Positions 5,668 to 12,643 of a stretch of DNA of 64,000 bases are shown in pieces. A model generated the notes under the pieces. The model worked only from the letters and a program-made list of their open reading frames with translations. It made no database searches and had not been told where the DNA came from. Position numbers and translations under genes: made by a program. The DNA comes from a virus, in IMG/VR virus record IMGVR_UViG_3300021376_000028, positions 21,678 to 85,677 of that record, one strand, 5' to 3'. The number at the start of each line of letters is the position of its first letter. The stretch's first letter is position 1.

Positions 5668-5853
5668 CTAATCGTCTTGAATTGTTCTATGATGCCCATT
5701 AATGGGAATTAAAGATGCAACTTCACCAGTACCAAGAATGTCTGAAAATTTCTTATTGCCGAGAGCTGCTTCGTAAACTTGATCTATAGCATCAGTTACA
5801 TCTTTTCCAATAACAAAATAAGTTGCTGTAACTATTATGCTAAACTTTGGCAT
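5668..5853 (-). CDS. Hypothetical small protein
   Basis: A 61-residue protein (MPKFSIIVTATYFVIGKDVTDAI). A strand followed by a helix starting DVTDAIDQVYEAAL suggests a small ferredoxin-like fold. Function unknown. Its 3' end overlaps only the discarded extension of the next gene. Confidence 0.6.
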   Translation of the reverse strand: MPKFSIIVTATYFVIGKDVTDAIDQVYEAALGNKKFSDILGTGEVASLIPINGHHRTIQDD

Positions 5854-5858
5854 ATATG

Positions 5859-6449
5859 TTACTCTTTCCTTTCTAAAGTTTCATCTATTAATTCATTCAA
5901 AGTTTCATCATGGGCTACGACGAATGAACCATTATCATCAAATCTATCTTGCAGTGCAGCAAATTTCATTGGCCAATCTTCAACCTGATAGGTATCGTGA
6001 ACAAGTTGCATTAACCTAAGAAACATTAAAGAGTTTCTACTAATTTTCCAATTAGGATTTGATTTCTGAATTACCTCAATAATTTCAACACTACCAACAC
6101 TTTCTCCTTCTATTTCCTGGGTATAGTGAGTAGAATCAATAAGATGACCAATTGCACATTTCAAATTATAAGGAACGCTAAGGCACAAATCTCTGTAAAT
6201 ATCAGAGATTACTGCGTATTTTTCTTCCTCATCTGAATAAAAATGATCTTTTTCACATTGTTTCTCAGCTTCGTTATAACAATTTTCAAACACAGAATTG
6301 TTTCCACCTCTGTATCTGCATTCGCCATTTTCATCTGTTGACCTTGCGGCTTGCTCAGTCAAAGATTTAACTATGTGTTGATACGCATCTTTATCTGTTT
6401 CGATATGGTAATCTTTCATGTTTTCCTTATAAGAATCTGTGCTTGACAT
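5859..6449 (-). CDS. Paralogue family A protein, long form
   Basis: A 196-residue member of the family also seen at 2539-2913 and 18843-19241: CRYRGGNN, LKCAIGHLIDS, VIQKSNPNW and MQLVHDTYQVEDW are conserved in order. It has an insertion after the CRYRG motif with two extra cysteines (NCYNEAEKQCEKD). Function unknown. It starts in a TAATG junction with the family B gene at 6449-7069, an arrangement partly repeated at 18.2-19.2 kb. Confidence 0.7.
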   Translation of the reverse strand: MSSTDSYKENMKDYHIETDKDAYQHIVKSLTEQAARSTDENGECRYRGGNNSVFENCYNEAEKQCEKDHFYSDEEEKYAVISDIYRDLCLSVPYNLKCAIGHLIDSTHYTQEIEGESVGSVEIIEVIQKSNPNWKISRNSLMFLRLMQLVHDTYQVEDWPMKFAALQDRFDDNGSFVVAHDETLNELIDETLERKE

Positions 6450-7069
6450 TATTCCTCGTCCGAAGCCTCATGTATTCTATTTAAAACAATTTCTCCGTTA
6501 ACAATTCTTCTCAATACATCTGCTACAACTTTGGGATGAATTGACCAAGTTGCGTTCAAAGTTGAATTAAAATTCAAACCATACTCAAGTTTAACCCGAT
6601 CCCAAACGGAACGATCTGTACAATAGAATAAATCCTGTGCTTCTGCTTCAGCCAAACCAAGATAATCTTTAGCCCAATTTCTCATCCAGCCAGAGTTAAT
6701 AATTGAATTAAGTTCTCCTAAATCATCAGCCAATGGTGCTTCTGCATAATAGTAACCATTCCATTTTGTGCGAGGCTCAACAATTTTATCTGTTGATTGT
6801 GAAAAATATGCATCAAGCACAGCCCAACCTGCAAGGCAAGCAGTTGTGCCACAATTCAATTTTTCTAAATTAGCGTCACAAATTTCGTCTAAAGTATCAG
6901 CCAATGATGCTTCTGCATAAATTTGATCAGCATTGATTGGAAATTCTTCTTGAAGTTCATATGTTTCGTCTTCTTCAAGAACTCTTCCAAACCAAGCACC
7001 CATGTGAAAATTTTCTGGGCTTGCGTTTTCAATTCTATTTGCTAATTGCAGCATTCTTTCTTTATTCAT
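6449..7069 (-). CDS. Paralogue family B protein (FHMGxWFG / CxTTACxAGWA)
   Basis: A 206-residue protein. Signatures shared with 18189-18764 are MNKExMLxxAxxI, ENFHMGAWFG, LNCGTTACLAGWAVL, a FYCTDRSVWD segment and VVADVLRRIVNGEI. The CGTTAC/GWA motif recurs in phage proteins of unknown function. It may be a metal- or thiol-dependent fold. ATG 7069 (or 7072) is preferred over 7090 because of GAGG upstream and overlap with the preceding gene. Confidence 0.7.
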   Translation of the reverse strand: MNKERMLQLANRIENASPENFHMGAWFGRVLEEDETYELQEEFPINADQIYAEASLADTLDEICDANLEKLNCGTTACLAGWAVLDAYFSQSTDKIVEPRTKWNGYYYAEAPLADDLGELNSIINSGWMRNWAKDYLGLAEAEAQDLFYCTDRSVWDRVKLEYGLNFNSTLNATWSIHPKVVADVLRRIVNGEIVLNRIHEASDEE

Positions 7070-7235
7070 CATTATCCTCAATTTCTTCAATATCTGTGCT
7101 TCTACCGGACCATTGAACTATTTTCATTATCAATGCCCAGTCTTCATTATCTATTTCTTCTTGTCTAAGAATTTGTGCTATCCAATCCATTGCTCCTTTG
7201 TCGTCTAAATTATCTGTACGATGAAACATTGCCAT
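7062..7235 (-). CDS. Small acidic hypothetical protein
   Basis: A 57-residue helical, acidic protein (MAMFHRTDNLDDKGAMDWI...IEEIEDNDE). The stop overlaps the start of the family B gene. Good coding periodicity and tight packing support it. Function unknown. Confidence 0.55.
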   Translation of the reverse strand: MAMFHRTDNLDDKGAMDWIAQILRQEEIDNEDWALIMKIVQWSGRSTDIEEIEDNDE

Positions 7236-7243
7236 ATGATTTC

Positions 7244-7651
7244 CTATATCTGTCTTGTATCAAAAGTATTTGATAAGGAAAAATTTAAGGTGAATGTATA
7301 TAAACTGTCATCAATTGGTTTTTGACATTGAGTTATATTCAACCACCAACCTTTGTCTTGAACAGTAATTTGCGTACTATCAGGAAGATCTGCAATCACC
7401 TTTTTTAATTCTCCAACAGTGATTGTTGGACTATATCTAGTTATTCCACATATCCATTTTTCATAAAGATTGTTTTTCCATGTTAAAAACTCTTCAAACC
7501 ATTCATCATAGCTTATACCAAAAGGATATTTTTCAGATGTATCTAAGTTAGAATCAAAATCTAATTCTTCATAAGTTTTTAAAAGTTGCGATAAAGGATT
7601 TGTTAAATCCTCAACACATTGATAAAACTTTTTTTGTTTCTCTGTTGTCAT
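7244..7651 (-). CDS. Hypothetical protein, 135 residues
   Basis: Soluble protein with an N-terminal helical half and a C-terminal segment TVGELKKVIADLPDSTQITVQDKGW. The latter resembles a motif common in small phage proteins (TVGELKxxLxxLPDDxxVxV), where it is a domain of unknown function. The AGAAAGAG-type ribosome site supports ATG 7651. Confidence 0.65.
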   Translation of the reverse strand: MTTEKQKKFYQCVEDLTNPLSQLLKTYEELDFDSNLDTSEKYPFGISYDEWFEEFLTWKNNLYEKWICGITRYSPTITVGELKKVIADLPDSTQITVQDKGWWLNITQCQKPIDDSLYTFTLNFSLSNTFDTRQI

Positions 7652-7669
7652 TTTTTCTCTTTCTGAAAT

Positions 7670-7957
7670 TTATTCAGTTGTGATTATTCCTGTCAGTTCG
7701 CTTAGCTTTTCAGTCCAATACCTACGAAATCCGTCAGGTACCGATTTGCTATAAAAACTTTGAGATGTAATATTGAAAAATGCGGTTAGCAATTTATTAT
7801 AATTTATTTCATTCCATTCATATTGCTGAATCATTTCTACTGTTTGTTTAACCTGCTTCTCTCCATTTAGAAAAACACGATAGTCGTCGCTTTGATGATA
7901 TTGCCAGTCTGTTTTGTTAATTATTATTGCTAACTCTATAATTTCTTCATTATTCAT
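7670..7957 (-). CDS. Hypothetical protein, 95 residues
   Basis: Small helical protein (MNNEEIIELAIIINKTDW...). ATG 7957 has an excellent AAGGAGAGCAA ribosome site. The in-frame upstream extension runs into the tRNA-like element and is rejected. It is the first gene after the tRNA-like and structured RNA stretch. Confidence 0.7.
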   Translation of the reverse strand: MNNEEIIELAIIINKTDWQYHQSDDYRVFLNGEKQVKQTVEMIQQYEWNEINYNKLLTAFFNITSQSFYSKSVPDGFRRYWTEKLSELTGIITTE

Positions 7958-7974
7958 TTGCTCTCCTTGTTTAG

Positions 7975-8088
7975 TGGGAATGGTGAGAGTCGAACTCACT
8001 ATACAGTCTTTAGACTAACAGTTATCAACTTACCCTAGACAACAAAAGAAGACTGATAGTCGTACTATATACTCCGGCATACATTCCC
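7975..8088 (-). tRNA. tRNA-like element interrupted in the anticodon loop (possible pseudo-tRNA)
   Basis: Read leftward, a perfect 7-bp acceptor (GGGAATG, 8082-8088; CATTCCC near 7976-7982) and a perfect T arm (GTGAG-TTCGACT-CTCAC) are visible. In between, CAGTCTT and AAGACTG can form a 7-bp anticodon-type stem. Its loop is far too long, about 35 nt beyond the normal seven. The D-arm region is also non-canonical. It could be a degenerate tRNA, a tRNA with an intervening sequence, or the tRNA-like 3' domain of a longer RNA that includes the hairpins at 8089-8190. No anticodon can be assigned. Confidence 0.45.
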
Positions 8089-8190
8089 GTGGTGCATATT
8101 AATTAGACTTTGCTCATACATATGCAAGATATGAGATAACCTCAACCGGTAAGGTTTATTAATTAACAGGCTCTAATCAAACCTGTATCA
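8089..8190 (-). ncRNA. Folded 3' region after the lysin gene
   Basis: No ORF. Three short stem-loops are stacked: CTCATA/TATGAG (about 8113-8135), AACCT/AGGTT (about 8140-8157) and CAGG/CCTG near 8168-8184. It joins the lysin stop codon to the tRNA-like element, so it is either a folded 3' UTR or part of a structured RNA with a tRNA-like end. Confidence 0.35.
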
Positions 8191-8892
8191 TTATGGCGTT
8201 TCAATAGAAGGTATTTGGAAAGGATTATACTTTCTATATTCAGCCATAATAACATGTCGATATTTAGTGAAAAACTTGTTATAGTATTTATCAGTGACCG
8301 GTCCAAAATAACCGTCAACACCTACGCCTATAATTTTCTGTATTTGATAAACGTATTTGTTTTTATCTCCAAGTTTATATTCTCTAAATAAGATCTTTGT
8401 AGGAAATTTCTTAAAAAGAACTGGGTTCCCTACATTCTTTTTACATCCCCAGCCACCAAAACCAACAGCATCTCTAAAGAAAGGTTTTTTAGTTAACTTG
8501 TCTTTAAGAGTTATAAATTCATTTTTAGTTTGATATCCCTGAGTTGATATCCTGTTTGCAACAGTAATTTGCTCTTCAACCGTTGCTAATTCTGGCTTTT
8601 TAGCGAACTCTAATCCGCCAAAGTTAATCCATGTCTGAGTATATATGCCCAATCCACCGGACCATTTTCCTTTGTCTTTCCAGTCACCACCTGTTTCGCA
8701 TTGGGCCATCCTATGCCAATACAAATTCAATGCTCTGGGTTTTCCCCGCTCACTAAAAGCAGGGACGTTATTATTAATTTTAATTTCCTGTGTATTTGTT
8801 TCAGCCTCAACAGGAACTGGCTGATAATAAAAATAGCCGTTCGTGAGAACGGTTAAAAGTAAAAATCTTAATATAAGATGTTTAGTTTTCAT
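8191..8892 (-). CDS. Secreted Rpf-type transglycosylase lysin with peptidoglycan-binding domain
   Basis: A 233-residue cell-wall hydrolase. Residues 1-32 are a signal peptide (KTK charge, LILRFLLLTVLT core, cleavage near VEAET). Residues about 58-120 match the resuscitation-promoting-factor/transglycosylase-like fold: MAQCETGGDW with catalytic-type Glu66, WSGGLGIYTQTW, NFGGLEFA, and EEQITVANRI. Cys65 and Cys150 (GGWGC) could form the typical disulfide. Residues about 175-212 (QIQKIIGVGVDGYFGPVT) form a PG_binding_1-like domain. It would cleave the beta-1,4 glycan strand of the host wall, as a Sec-exported endolysin or wall-remodelling enzyme. Start chosen at AAGGAGCG upstream. Confidence 0.85.
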   Translation of the reverse strand: MKTKHLILRFLLLTVLTNGYFYYQPVPVEAETNTQEIKINNNVPAFSERGKPRALNLYWHRMAQCETGGDWKDKGKWSGGLGIYTQTWINFGGLEFAKKPELATVEEQITVANRISTQGYQTKNEFITLKDKLTKKPFFRDAVGFGGWGCKKNVGNPVLFKKFPTKILFREYKLGDKNKYVYQIQKIIGVGVDGYFGPVTDKYYNKFFTKYRHVIMAEYRKYNPFQIPSIETP

Positions 8893-9058
8893 TTTTCGCT
8901 CCTTAAAACTATTGGTTTTACGGAACATTAATATAGCCTACAAACTACATAACATTTCCGTATTAGCATACTGCTAAGGTTGCGAAACAAGATCACTGCA
9001 CATTAATAATGCTACTTGTTCCACAAGATTACTCTTATAGGCATCACCTCCAAATACA
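8893..9058 (-). promoter_or_regulatory. Structured leader of the lysin gene
   Basis: About 160 nt between a tandem TATAAT promoter and the lysin start form several stems: TTAGCA-TAC-TGCTAA (8963-8977), CTTGT-TCC-ACAAG (9015-9027), and an outer GCCTA/TAGGC pair (8936-8940 with 9038-9042). Read leftward it also has a GGAGG directly abutting ATG, opening a 10-codon frame. A regulatory 5' UTR (attenuator or RNA switch) timing lysin synthesis is plausible. Confidence 0.4.
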
Positions 9059-9060
9059 TA

Positions 9061-9072
9061 ATTATAATTATA
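9061..9072 (-). promoter_or_regulatory. Tandem TATAAT -10 elements for the lysin transcript
   Basis: Two perfect TATAAT hexamers back to back (9061-9066 and 9067-9072, read leftward) lie between tRNA-Ile and the lysin leader. No good -35 is seen; the region upstream is the tRNA 3' end. Confidence 0.45.
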
Positions 9073-9084
9073 TCAGATCTTAAC

Positions 9085-9161
9085 TGGTACCGCATATGGG
9101 AATTGAACCCATCAATGGATGTTTATAAGACATCTGTGTTCAACCAGCTCACCCATGCGGC
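9085..9161 (-). tRNA. tRNA-Ile (anticodon TAT) with encoded CCA
   Basis: Clover-leaf read leftward: acceptor GCCGCAT/ATGCGGT, anticodon stem GATGT/ACATC with loop CTTATAA (anticodon TAT, codon AUA), T arm ATGGG-TTCAATT-CCCAT, discriminator A followed by an encoded CCA. It supplies AUA decoding, which is rare in most actinobacteria and frequent in this AT-rich genome. Confidence 0.93.
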
Positions 9162-9168
9162 TAGTTTA

Positions 9169-9531
9169 TTAGAACTCTAAATCTTCCTCTGGAAGACTAG
9201 CAATCAGATCACTAGCATATTCAGGTCTATTGCCAAGCATCTTCGCCAAGTTGATTCTTTTTTCGCTGTACTTTGAAACATACTCATCTATTGCTTCTCC
9301 CATCGGAACACCTTTTTCTTGTGCAATTTCTTGCATCATTAAAAACATATGAATCATACTTCCATAAACCAAACCTGGCAGGAAAACCGGATTTTTAGCG
9401 TCATCTTCTAGGGATGAGATAAGGAAAGTTATCATCTCTTGACTGTTTTCGGAACAGTGAGCATTGAAAAGTTGCATTATATAATCTGTAAAAAGAACAT
9501 CTTGATACTCTTTGAATGGCCGGATTTCCAT
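9169..9531 (-). CDS. Hypothetical helical protein
   Basis: A 120-residue, largely helical protein (MEIRPFKEYQDVLFTDY...) with hydrophobic helices at residues about 52-70 (PGLVYGSMIHMFLMMQE). An acidic C-terminus ends EEDLEF. No known family. It sits between the two micro membrane ORFs and tRNA-Ile. Confidence 0.65.
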   Translation of the reverse strand: MEIRPFKEYQDVLFTDYIMQLFNAHCSENSQEMITFLISSLEDDAKNPVFLPGLVYGSMIHMFLMMQEIAQEKGVPMGEAIDEYVSKYSEKRINLAKMLGNRPEYASDLIASLPEEDLEF

Positions 9532-9543
9532 GATCCAATTATA

Positions 9544-9612
9544 TCACCCGTTCAGGTATAATAAAAGTAAACCTATCGCAGATAATACAGTTATCAAGAA
9601 TAATTCTCTCAT
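9544..9612 (-). CDS. 22-residue single-span membrane peptide
   Basis: MRELFLITVLSAIGLLLLYLNG: a charged start followed by one hydrophobic helix. Its AGAGGTGAG ribosome site lies inside the end of the preceding micro-ORF (9615-9698). It lies upstream of the Rpf lysin, so a holin-accessory or lysis-related role is possible, but nothing proves translation. Confidence 0.4.
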   Translation of the reverse strand: MRELFLITVLSAIGLLLLYLNG

Positions 9613-9614
9613 TT

Positions 9615-9698
9615 TCACTCACCTCTTTGGGCAAGCAAGTGAGAGGCGATAATCGTTATTATTGTAATTGCTCCATAACCCATTATAAATTTGATCAT
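9615..9698 (-). CDS. 27-residue single-span membrane peptide
   Basis: MIKFIMGYGAITIITIIASHLLAQRGE: one hydrophobic segment and a polar tail, with GTGAGG about 9 bp upstream of the ATG. It is followed at once by a second membrane micro-ORF whose ribosome site overlaps its end. The two look like a coupled pair. Function unknown. Confidence 0.4.
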   Translation of the reverse strand: MIKFIMGYGAITIITIIASHLLAQRGE

Positions 9699-9760
9699 TA
9701 TGATTAACCTCACGCCCGTTGATTTATTTTTATTCTTAGCGCATTTTGAATACGCAATAG

Positions 9761-9832
9761 TAGGCCTATAGGGAATCGAACCCTACTCCACAGATTAAAA
9801 GTCTGTTGCTTCACCATCAAAGCTTTAGGCCT
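9761..9832 (-). tRNA. tRNA-Lys (anticodon TTT)
   Basis: Perfect acceptor AGGCCTA/TAGGCCT, D stem GCT/AGC with GG in the loop, anticodon stem ACAGA/TCTGT and loop CTTTTAA (anticodon TTT, codons AAA/AAG), T arm TAGGG-TTCGATT-CCCTA, discriminator A. CCA is not encoded. It matches the heavy use of AAA lysine codons in this genome. Confidence 0.93.
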
Positions 9833-10123
9833 TTAGACACGCATTCCCCTACAAAAAGATCTAACTGGACAATATATACTACTTGTAAGAACCGTCGTAT
9901 ATATTGTCGGATTAATATAATTTCTTATATTACGGGTTCACAGTCATCTACCGTATAAGCCAAAATCTTATACACAAGTCAAAGCTACAGGCTATTAGCT
10001 AGTTGTGTATTGCAGTTAGTTTTTACAAATAGTGTTTCTATGGACTGAAAGCAGTCCGTTCTGGGATCTCCCCAGACACTCATGCTATTTGTGAGATAAC
10101 TAACAACTTAGACTTTCCCCTAA
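9833..10123 (-). ncRNA. Unidentified highly structured non-coding region
   Basis: About 290 nt without an ORF, between a small gene and tRNA-Lys. Directly visible stems are GACAATATATAC/GTATATATTGTC (9868-9879 with 9897-9908), AATATAA-TTTC-TTATATT (9914-9931; GAAA loop on the transcribed strand), TACGG/CCGTA (9931-9955), ATACACAA/TTGTGTAT (9970-10010), and a multi-branch domain closed by ACAAATAG/CTATTTGT (10026-10092). That domain encloses GGACTG/CAGTCC and TCTGGG/CCCAGA. Density of perfect stems and lack of coding suggest a phage structured RNA. The tRNA-adjacent context is like GOLLD or ROOL RNAs, though it is shorter than either. Confidence 0.6.
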
Positions 10124-10321
10124 CTACTCTTCTCGCCAGATTGGATTTTGCAAGATAATAGGTTTATTTTGAACAGGTACAGGTTCAGAATTATTGGAAA
10201 ATAAACAAGGTTCAGACTCCATCATTAGTTTAATTAAAAGAGCTGGTTGAATATTTGTACCTTTAAGTTCTTCAGCCAGTTCTTTCTCATAAGCCTCTAT
10301 ATCGTGAGTGTCTCTATTCAT
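10124..10321 (-). CDS. Small hypothetical protein
   Basis: A 65-residue protein (MNRDTHDIEAYEKELAEEL...) with an acidic helical start and a Pro/Asn-rich end. No family recognised. It is the last ORF before the structured RNA region. Confidence 0.6.
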   Translation of the reverse strand: MNRDTHDIEAYEKELAEELKGTNIQPALLIKLMMESEPCLFSNNSEPVPVQNKPIILQNPIWREE

Positions 10322-10355
10322 TTAGTGTTCCTCATAATTGTGAAAATTTGCATAA

Positions 10356-10733
10356 CTAATCATGAATAATTTTCCATCTGTCAACGCCTGGAATGAGACC
10401 TAATTTAGATCCATCATCCCAGGTGACAAATACTGTACCAGTATCATCTATATAATCTATTGTACCAAGATCACCATACTGAAGTTTGGTATATTCATCA
10501 TTGGTGCTAATAAGTTGAATTCTTTTACTAAGACAATGAAAAGATTGTTTTTCAATTTCAAATGGGTCCATTGTTACTCTTGCATCATTAAGAATCATTT
10601 GATCAGTTAATTCAGAGTATTTAAGAATCTGCAGACCACCATAGTTCTCATCCATGAATTGCTTGCAATTTTCAAGCGATCCAGAATAAAGAACAAACTG
10701 ATCTCCTATGTCAACTACGTAATAAATGCTCAT
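10356..10733 (-). CDS. DUF4314-type protein
   Basis: A 125-residue protein. Residues about 85-123 (YGDLGTIDYIDDTGTVF, VTWDDGSKLGLIPGVDRW) match the small KOW/SH3-like DUF4314 pattern (GTV..VDD.GTI.V.WDNG..L.LIPGVD) found in many phages and mobile elements. The N-terminal part may be an added beta/alpha segment (YYVVDIGDQFVLYSG). Biochemical role unknown. Confidence 0.7.
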   Translation of the reverse strand: MSIYYVVDIGDQFVLYSGSLENCKQFMDENYGGLQILKYSELTDQMILNDARVTMDPFEIEKQSFHCLSKRIQLISTNDEYTKLQYGDLGTIDYIDDTGTVFVTWDDGSKLGLIPGVDRWKIIHD

Positions 10734-10927
10734 TTCGTGCTAGCTTTATCTGAATTTGTAATCATTCCATTTAAAGAAACTTGCCAAGCCTTTTTGGTTT
10801 GTGGTTTTGTTTGCTTTAAATATTCCTGTTCAGTAGCGGACATTCCATATAAGATTGCTCCTGTGAACGCAATAAGAAAAATTACCGCTCCAAGGCAAAA
10901 CAAAGTTGTTTCAGACACAATCACCAA
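10730..10927 (-). CDS. Small membrane protein
   Basis: A 65-residue protein with one N-terminal membrane span (residues about 8-28, TLFCLGAVIFLIAFTGAILY) and a basic/polar C-terminal tail. It overlaps its neighbours by a few bases, in tandem with another small membrane protein (10921-11112). It may be a lysis or envelope protein. Confidence 0.6.
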   Translation of the reverse strand: MVIVSETTLFCLGAVIFLIAFTGAILYGMSATEQEYLKQTKPQTKKAWQVSLNGMITNSDKASTK

Positions 10928-11112
10928 TCTCTATCTTTAAGCGCTATCATAAAAGAGCCAAGAGCAAGAATAGAAGGTACCCAAATACCAACATATATTC
11001 CATTGAGCTTGTCTAATTCAGTATCACCGCCAAAGAAAAGCGAGATGCTAAGAACAAGACCAATAAAGGCTGATAGGATTGTTGTTGATTTAAGAATTTT
11101 TAATGGTTTCAT
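10921..11112 (-). CDS. Small two-span membrane protein
   Basis: A 63-residue protein with hydrophobic segments at residues about 10-28 and 40-57 separated by a charged loop (GGDTELDKLNG). The C-terminus is LKDRDW. Its size and topology fit a class II holin, but no lysis cassette marker is adjacent, so this is a suggestion only. Confidence 0.6.
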   Translation of the reverse strand: MKPLKILKSTTILSAFIGLVLSISLFFGGDTELDKLNGIYVGIWVPSILALGSFMIALKDRDW

Positions 11113-11160
11113 AGTTGTATCTTTTCTGTTATTGATTTTATAGGACAGGACACGGAAATA

Positions 11161-11724
11161 TTACTCAGCAGTTTCGTCAATTTCCCCCTCTAAATAGATT
11201 TTTAAATTTTCAATTTCTTGTTGAAGAAGTGTATCAACCGGAGATGGTTTTCCAAACTCATGAGTGTACTCATCAACAAAATTAACTTCAACATAACCGT
11301 TCTGATAAACCATATCTTTGTCAGTAAAGACATATCTCCAGTAAGTGCCATCTTCACCTTGGTAAGTAATGTAAGAGCCAGGTTCAATGTACCCCGAAAA
11401 ACAAGTCAAAAAATAATCTTCGTTACCGATTTTGTCAGAATATATAAGATCAACAAGATTGCCATCTATATCAAGACGATACTCAAATCCAAGCGCAGTA
11501 AGGATTGCAAACATATCGCTACAAGTTTCTGGGTAGTTATAATCCATCCAAGAGAACCAAACATTTGGATTATAGCGAGTAGTATACTCTTCAGTTTTAG
11601 GATGCCTACCACCTCGCTTTAAATCATCATGATCGTTCAGTTCACACATTCTTTCGTAGACAGAATTAAAATGCTTTTTATCCAAAAAGATTTTAGTTTC
11701 AGCTGTGTTGACATAGTAACCCAT
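11161..11724 (-). CDS. Hypothetical protein, 187 residues
   Basis: Soluble alpha/beta protein. The order is strand, helix, RYNPNVWFSWMDYNYPE, GFEYRLDIDGNLVDL, and a beta-rich SGYIEPGSYITYQGEDGTYW. The mid-part resembles small phage proteins of unknown function with a WMxWN/Y motif. No catalytic residues can be named. Confidence 0.65.
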   Translation of the reverse strand: MGYYVNTAETKIFLDKKHFNSVYERMCELNDHDDLKRGGRHPKTEEYTTRYNPNVWFSWMDYNYPETCSDMFAILTALGFEYRLDIDGNLVDLIYSDKIGNEDYFLTCFSGYIEPGSYITYQGEDGTYWRYVFTDKDMVYQNGYVEVNFVDEYTHEFGKPSPVDTLLQQEIENLKIYLEGEIDETAE

Positions 11725-11754
11725 ATTTTTACCTTTCTGTTGTTACTTATGTTG

Positions 11755-11827
11755 TGGGTATAATGGGATTCGAACCCATACTTTAAAGATTTTAAGTCTT
11801 TTGCCTCTGCCGTTGGGCTACATACCC
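11755..11827 (-). tRNA. tRNA with anticodon TAA (Leu, UUA), short variable loop
   Basis: Acceptor GGGTATG/TATACCC, D arm GCC/GGC, anticodon stem AAAGA/TCTTT with loop CTTAAAA (anticodon TAA reading UUA), variable loop of five bases (AAAGT), T arm ATGGG-TTCGAAT-CCCAT, discriminator A, no encoded CCA. Leu tRNAs normally have a long variable arm, so this class I shape with a Leu anticodon is odd. Confidence 0.88.
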
Positions 11828-11841
11828 GTTTTAACTTTTAC

Positions 11842-12309
11842 TTACAAGATTGTATCCCGGCCAGTATAGTTAAAAAATTGTTCTGTGTAGTTTTCCCATC
11901 CAGTTTGATGGACTTTGTTATGACAATTCATACAAAGCAAAATTAGGTTTGAATCATCATCATCGCCACCATTTGCAACAGGTATTATGTGATGAACTTG
12001 AAACCTAGAATAACCAGATTTAGTCAAGCAACTTTGACAAACATTATTGTCACGAACCTTGATTCTTTCTCTGGTTATTGGATCAACACCATGTCTAAAA
12101 GTACCCTTTTTGATTTTCTTTTGTGCTTTTTTATAATTGGAATGTTTAACTTTATTATCAATTGTAATTTTGCACAAGTCATTACCACACCATCTTTTAT
12201 TTCTATAAAAAACTGTTTTGTTAGCAAAAAACTTGTTATTACAACCAGCACAAATTACTTTACGCTGAATCTCCATGTTCATTCTTGTTGATGTCAATTT
12301 TGTACTCAT
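11842..12309 (-). CDS. HNH endonuclease
   Basis: A 155-residue homing-type nuclease. An N-terminal treble-clef-like cysteine region (CAGC, then CGNDLC) precedes the HNH domain: CQSC, VHHIIPVANGG, N at SNLILLCMNCHNKVH. The HH pair, Asn and final His form the catalytic ββα-metal site, with CxxC pairs as the structural zinc site. It would cut DNA and promote its own spread, and lies next to the tRNA-UUA gene. Several in-frame ATGs (12309, 12282, 12276) are possible starts. Confidence 0.85.
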   Translation of the reverse strand: MSTKLTSTRMNMEIQRKVICAGCNNKFFANKTVFYRNKRWCGNDLCKITIDNKVKHSNYKKAQKKIKKGTFRHGVDPITRERIKVRDNNVCQSCLTKSGYSRFQVHHIIPVANGGDDDDSNLILLCMNCHNKVHQTGWENYTEQFFNYTGRDTIL

Positions 12310-12643
12310 CGCCTATGCTGACTTTACTAATCAAAGTTTCATAATCATGAAGATCCTCAATAGATAAATTGTGATGATTTAATTCATTAAATAAATTAAT
12401 ATTCTTTACAATTTCTCTATAGGTAGAAGAGTTTGGATTATAAAAATATTCTTTTGATAACCCTGGTGATTTGCTTCTTGTTGAATATTCAAAAATTCTT
12501 GCAAACCAGTTTGTTGGCTTAAAACCGTGAACTCTTTCACATATTCTATTAGCTTTAGAAACTGCCTCTGCTACAGATGAAACATCTTCTATTATTACTG
12601 GAAAACGAAACTCCACTACAAAATAATTTTCATATTTTGGCAT
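12260..12643 (-). CDS. Hypothetical protein, 127 residues
   Basis: Alpha/beta protein with an N-terminal strand-helix pattern (YFVVEFRFPVIIEDVSSVAEAVSKA), reminiscent of small ferredoxin-like domains. Its 3' end overlaps the HNH gene start by 50 bp in another frame, consistent with later insertion of the HNH gene. Function unknown. Confidence 0.65.
   Translation of the reverse strand: MPKYENYFVVEFRFPVIIEDVSSVAEAVSKANRICERVHGFKPTNWFARIFEYSTRSKSPGLSKEYFYNPNSSTYREIVKNINLFNELNHHNLSIEDLHDYETLISKVSIGDEYKIDINKNEHGDSA

Noticed and set aside
7975-8088. Functional tRNA with a normal anticodon
   Set aside because: Acceptor and T arm are perfect, but D arm and anticodon loop do not fit a clover-leaf without removing about 35 nt, so no isotype was assigned.
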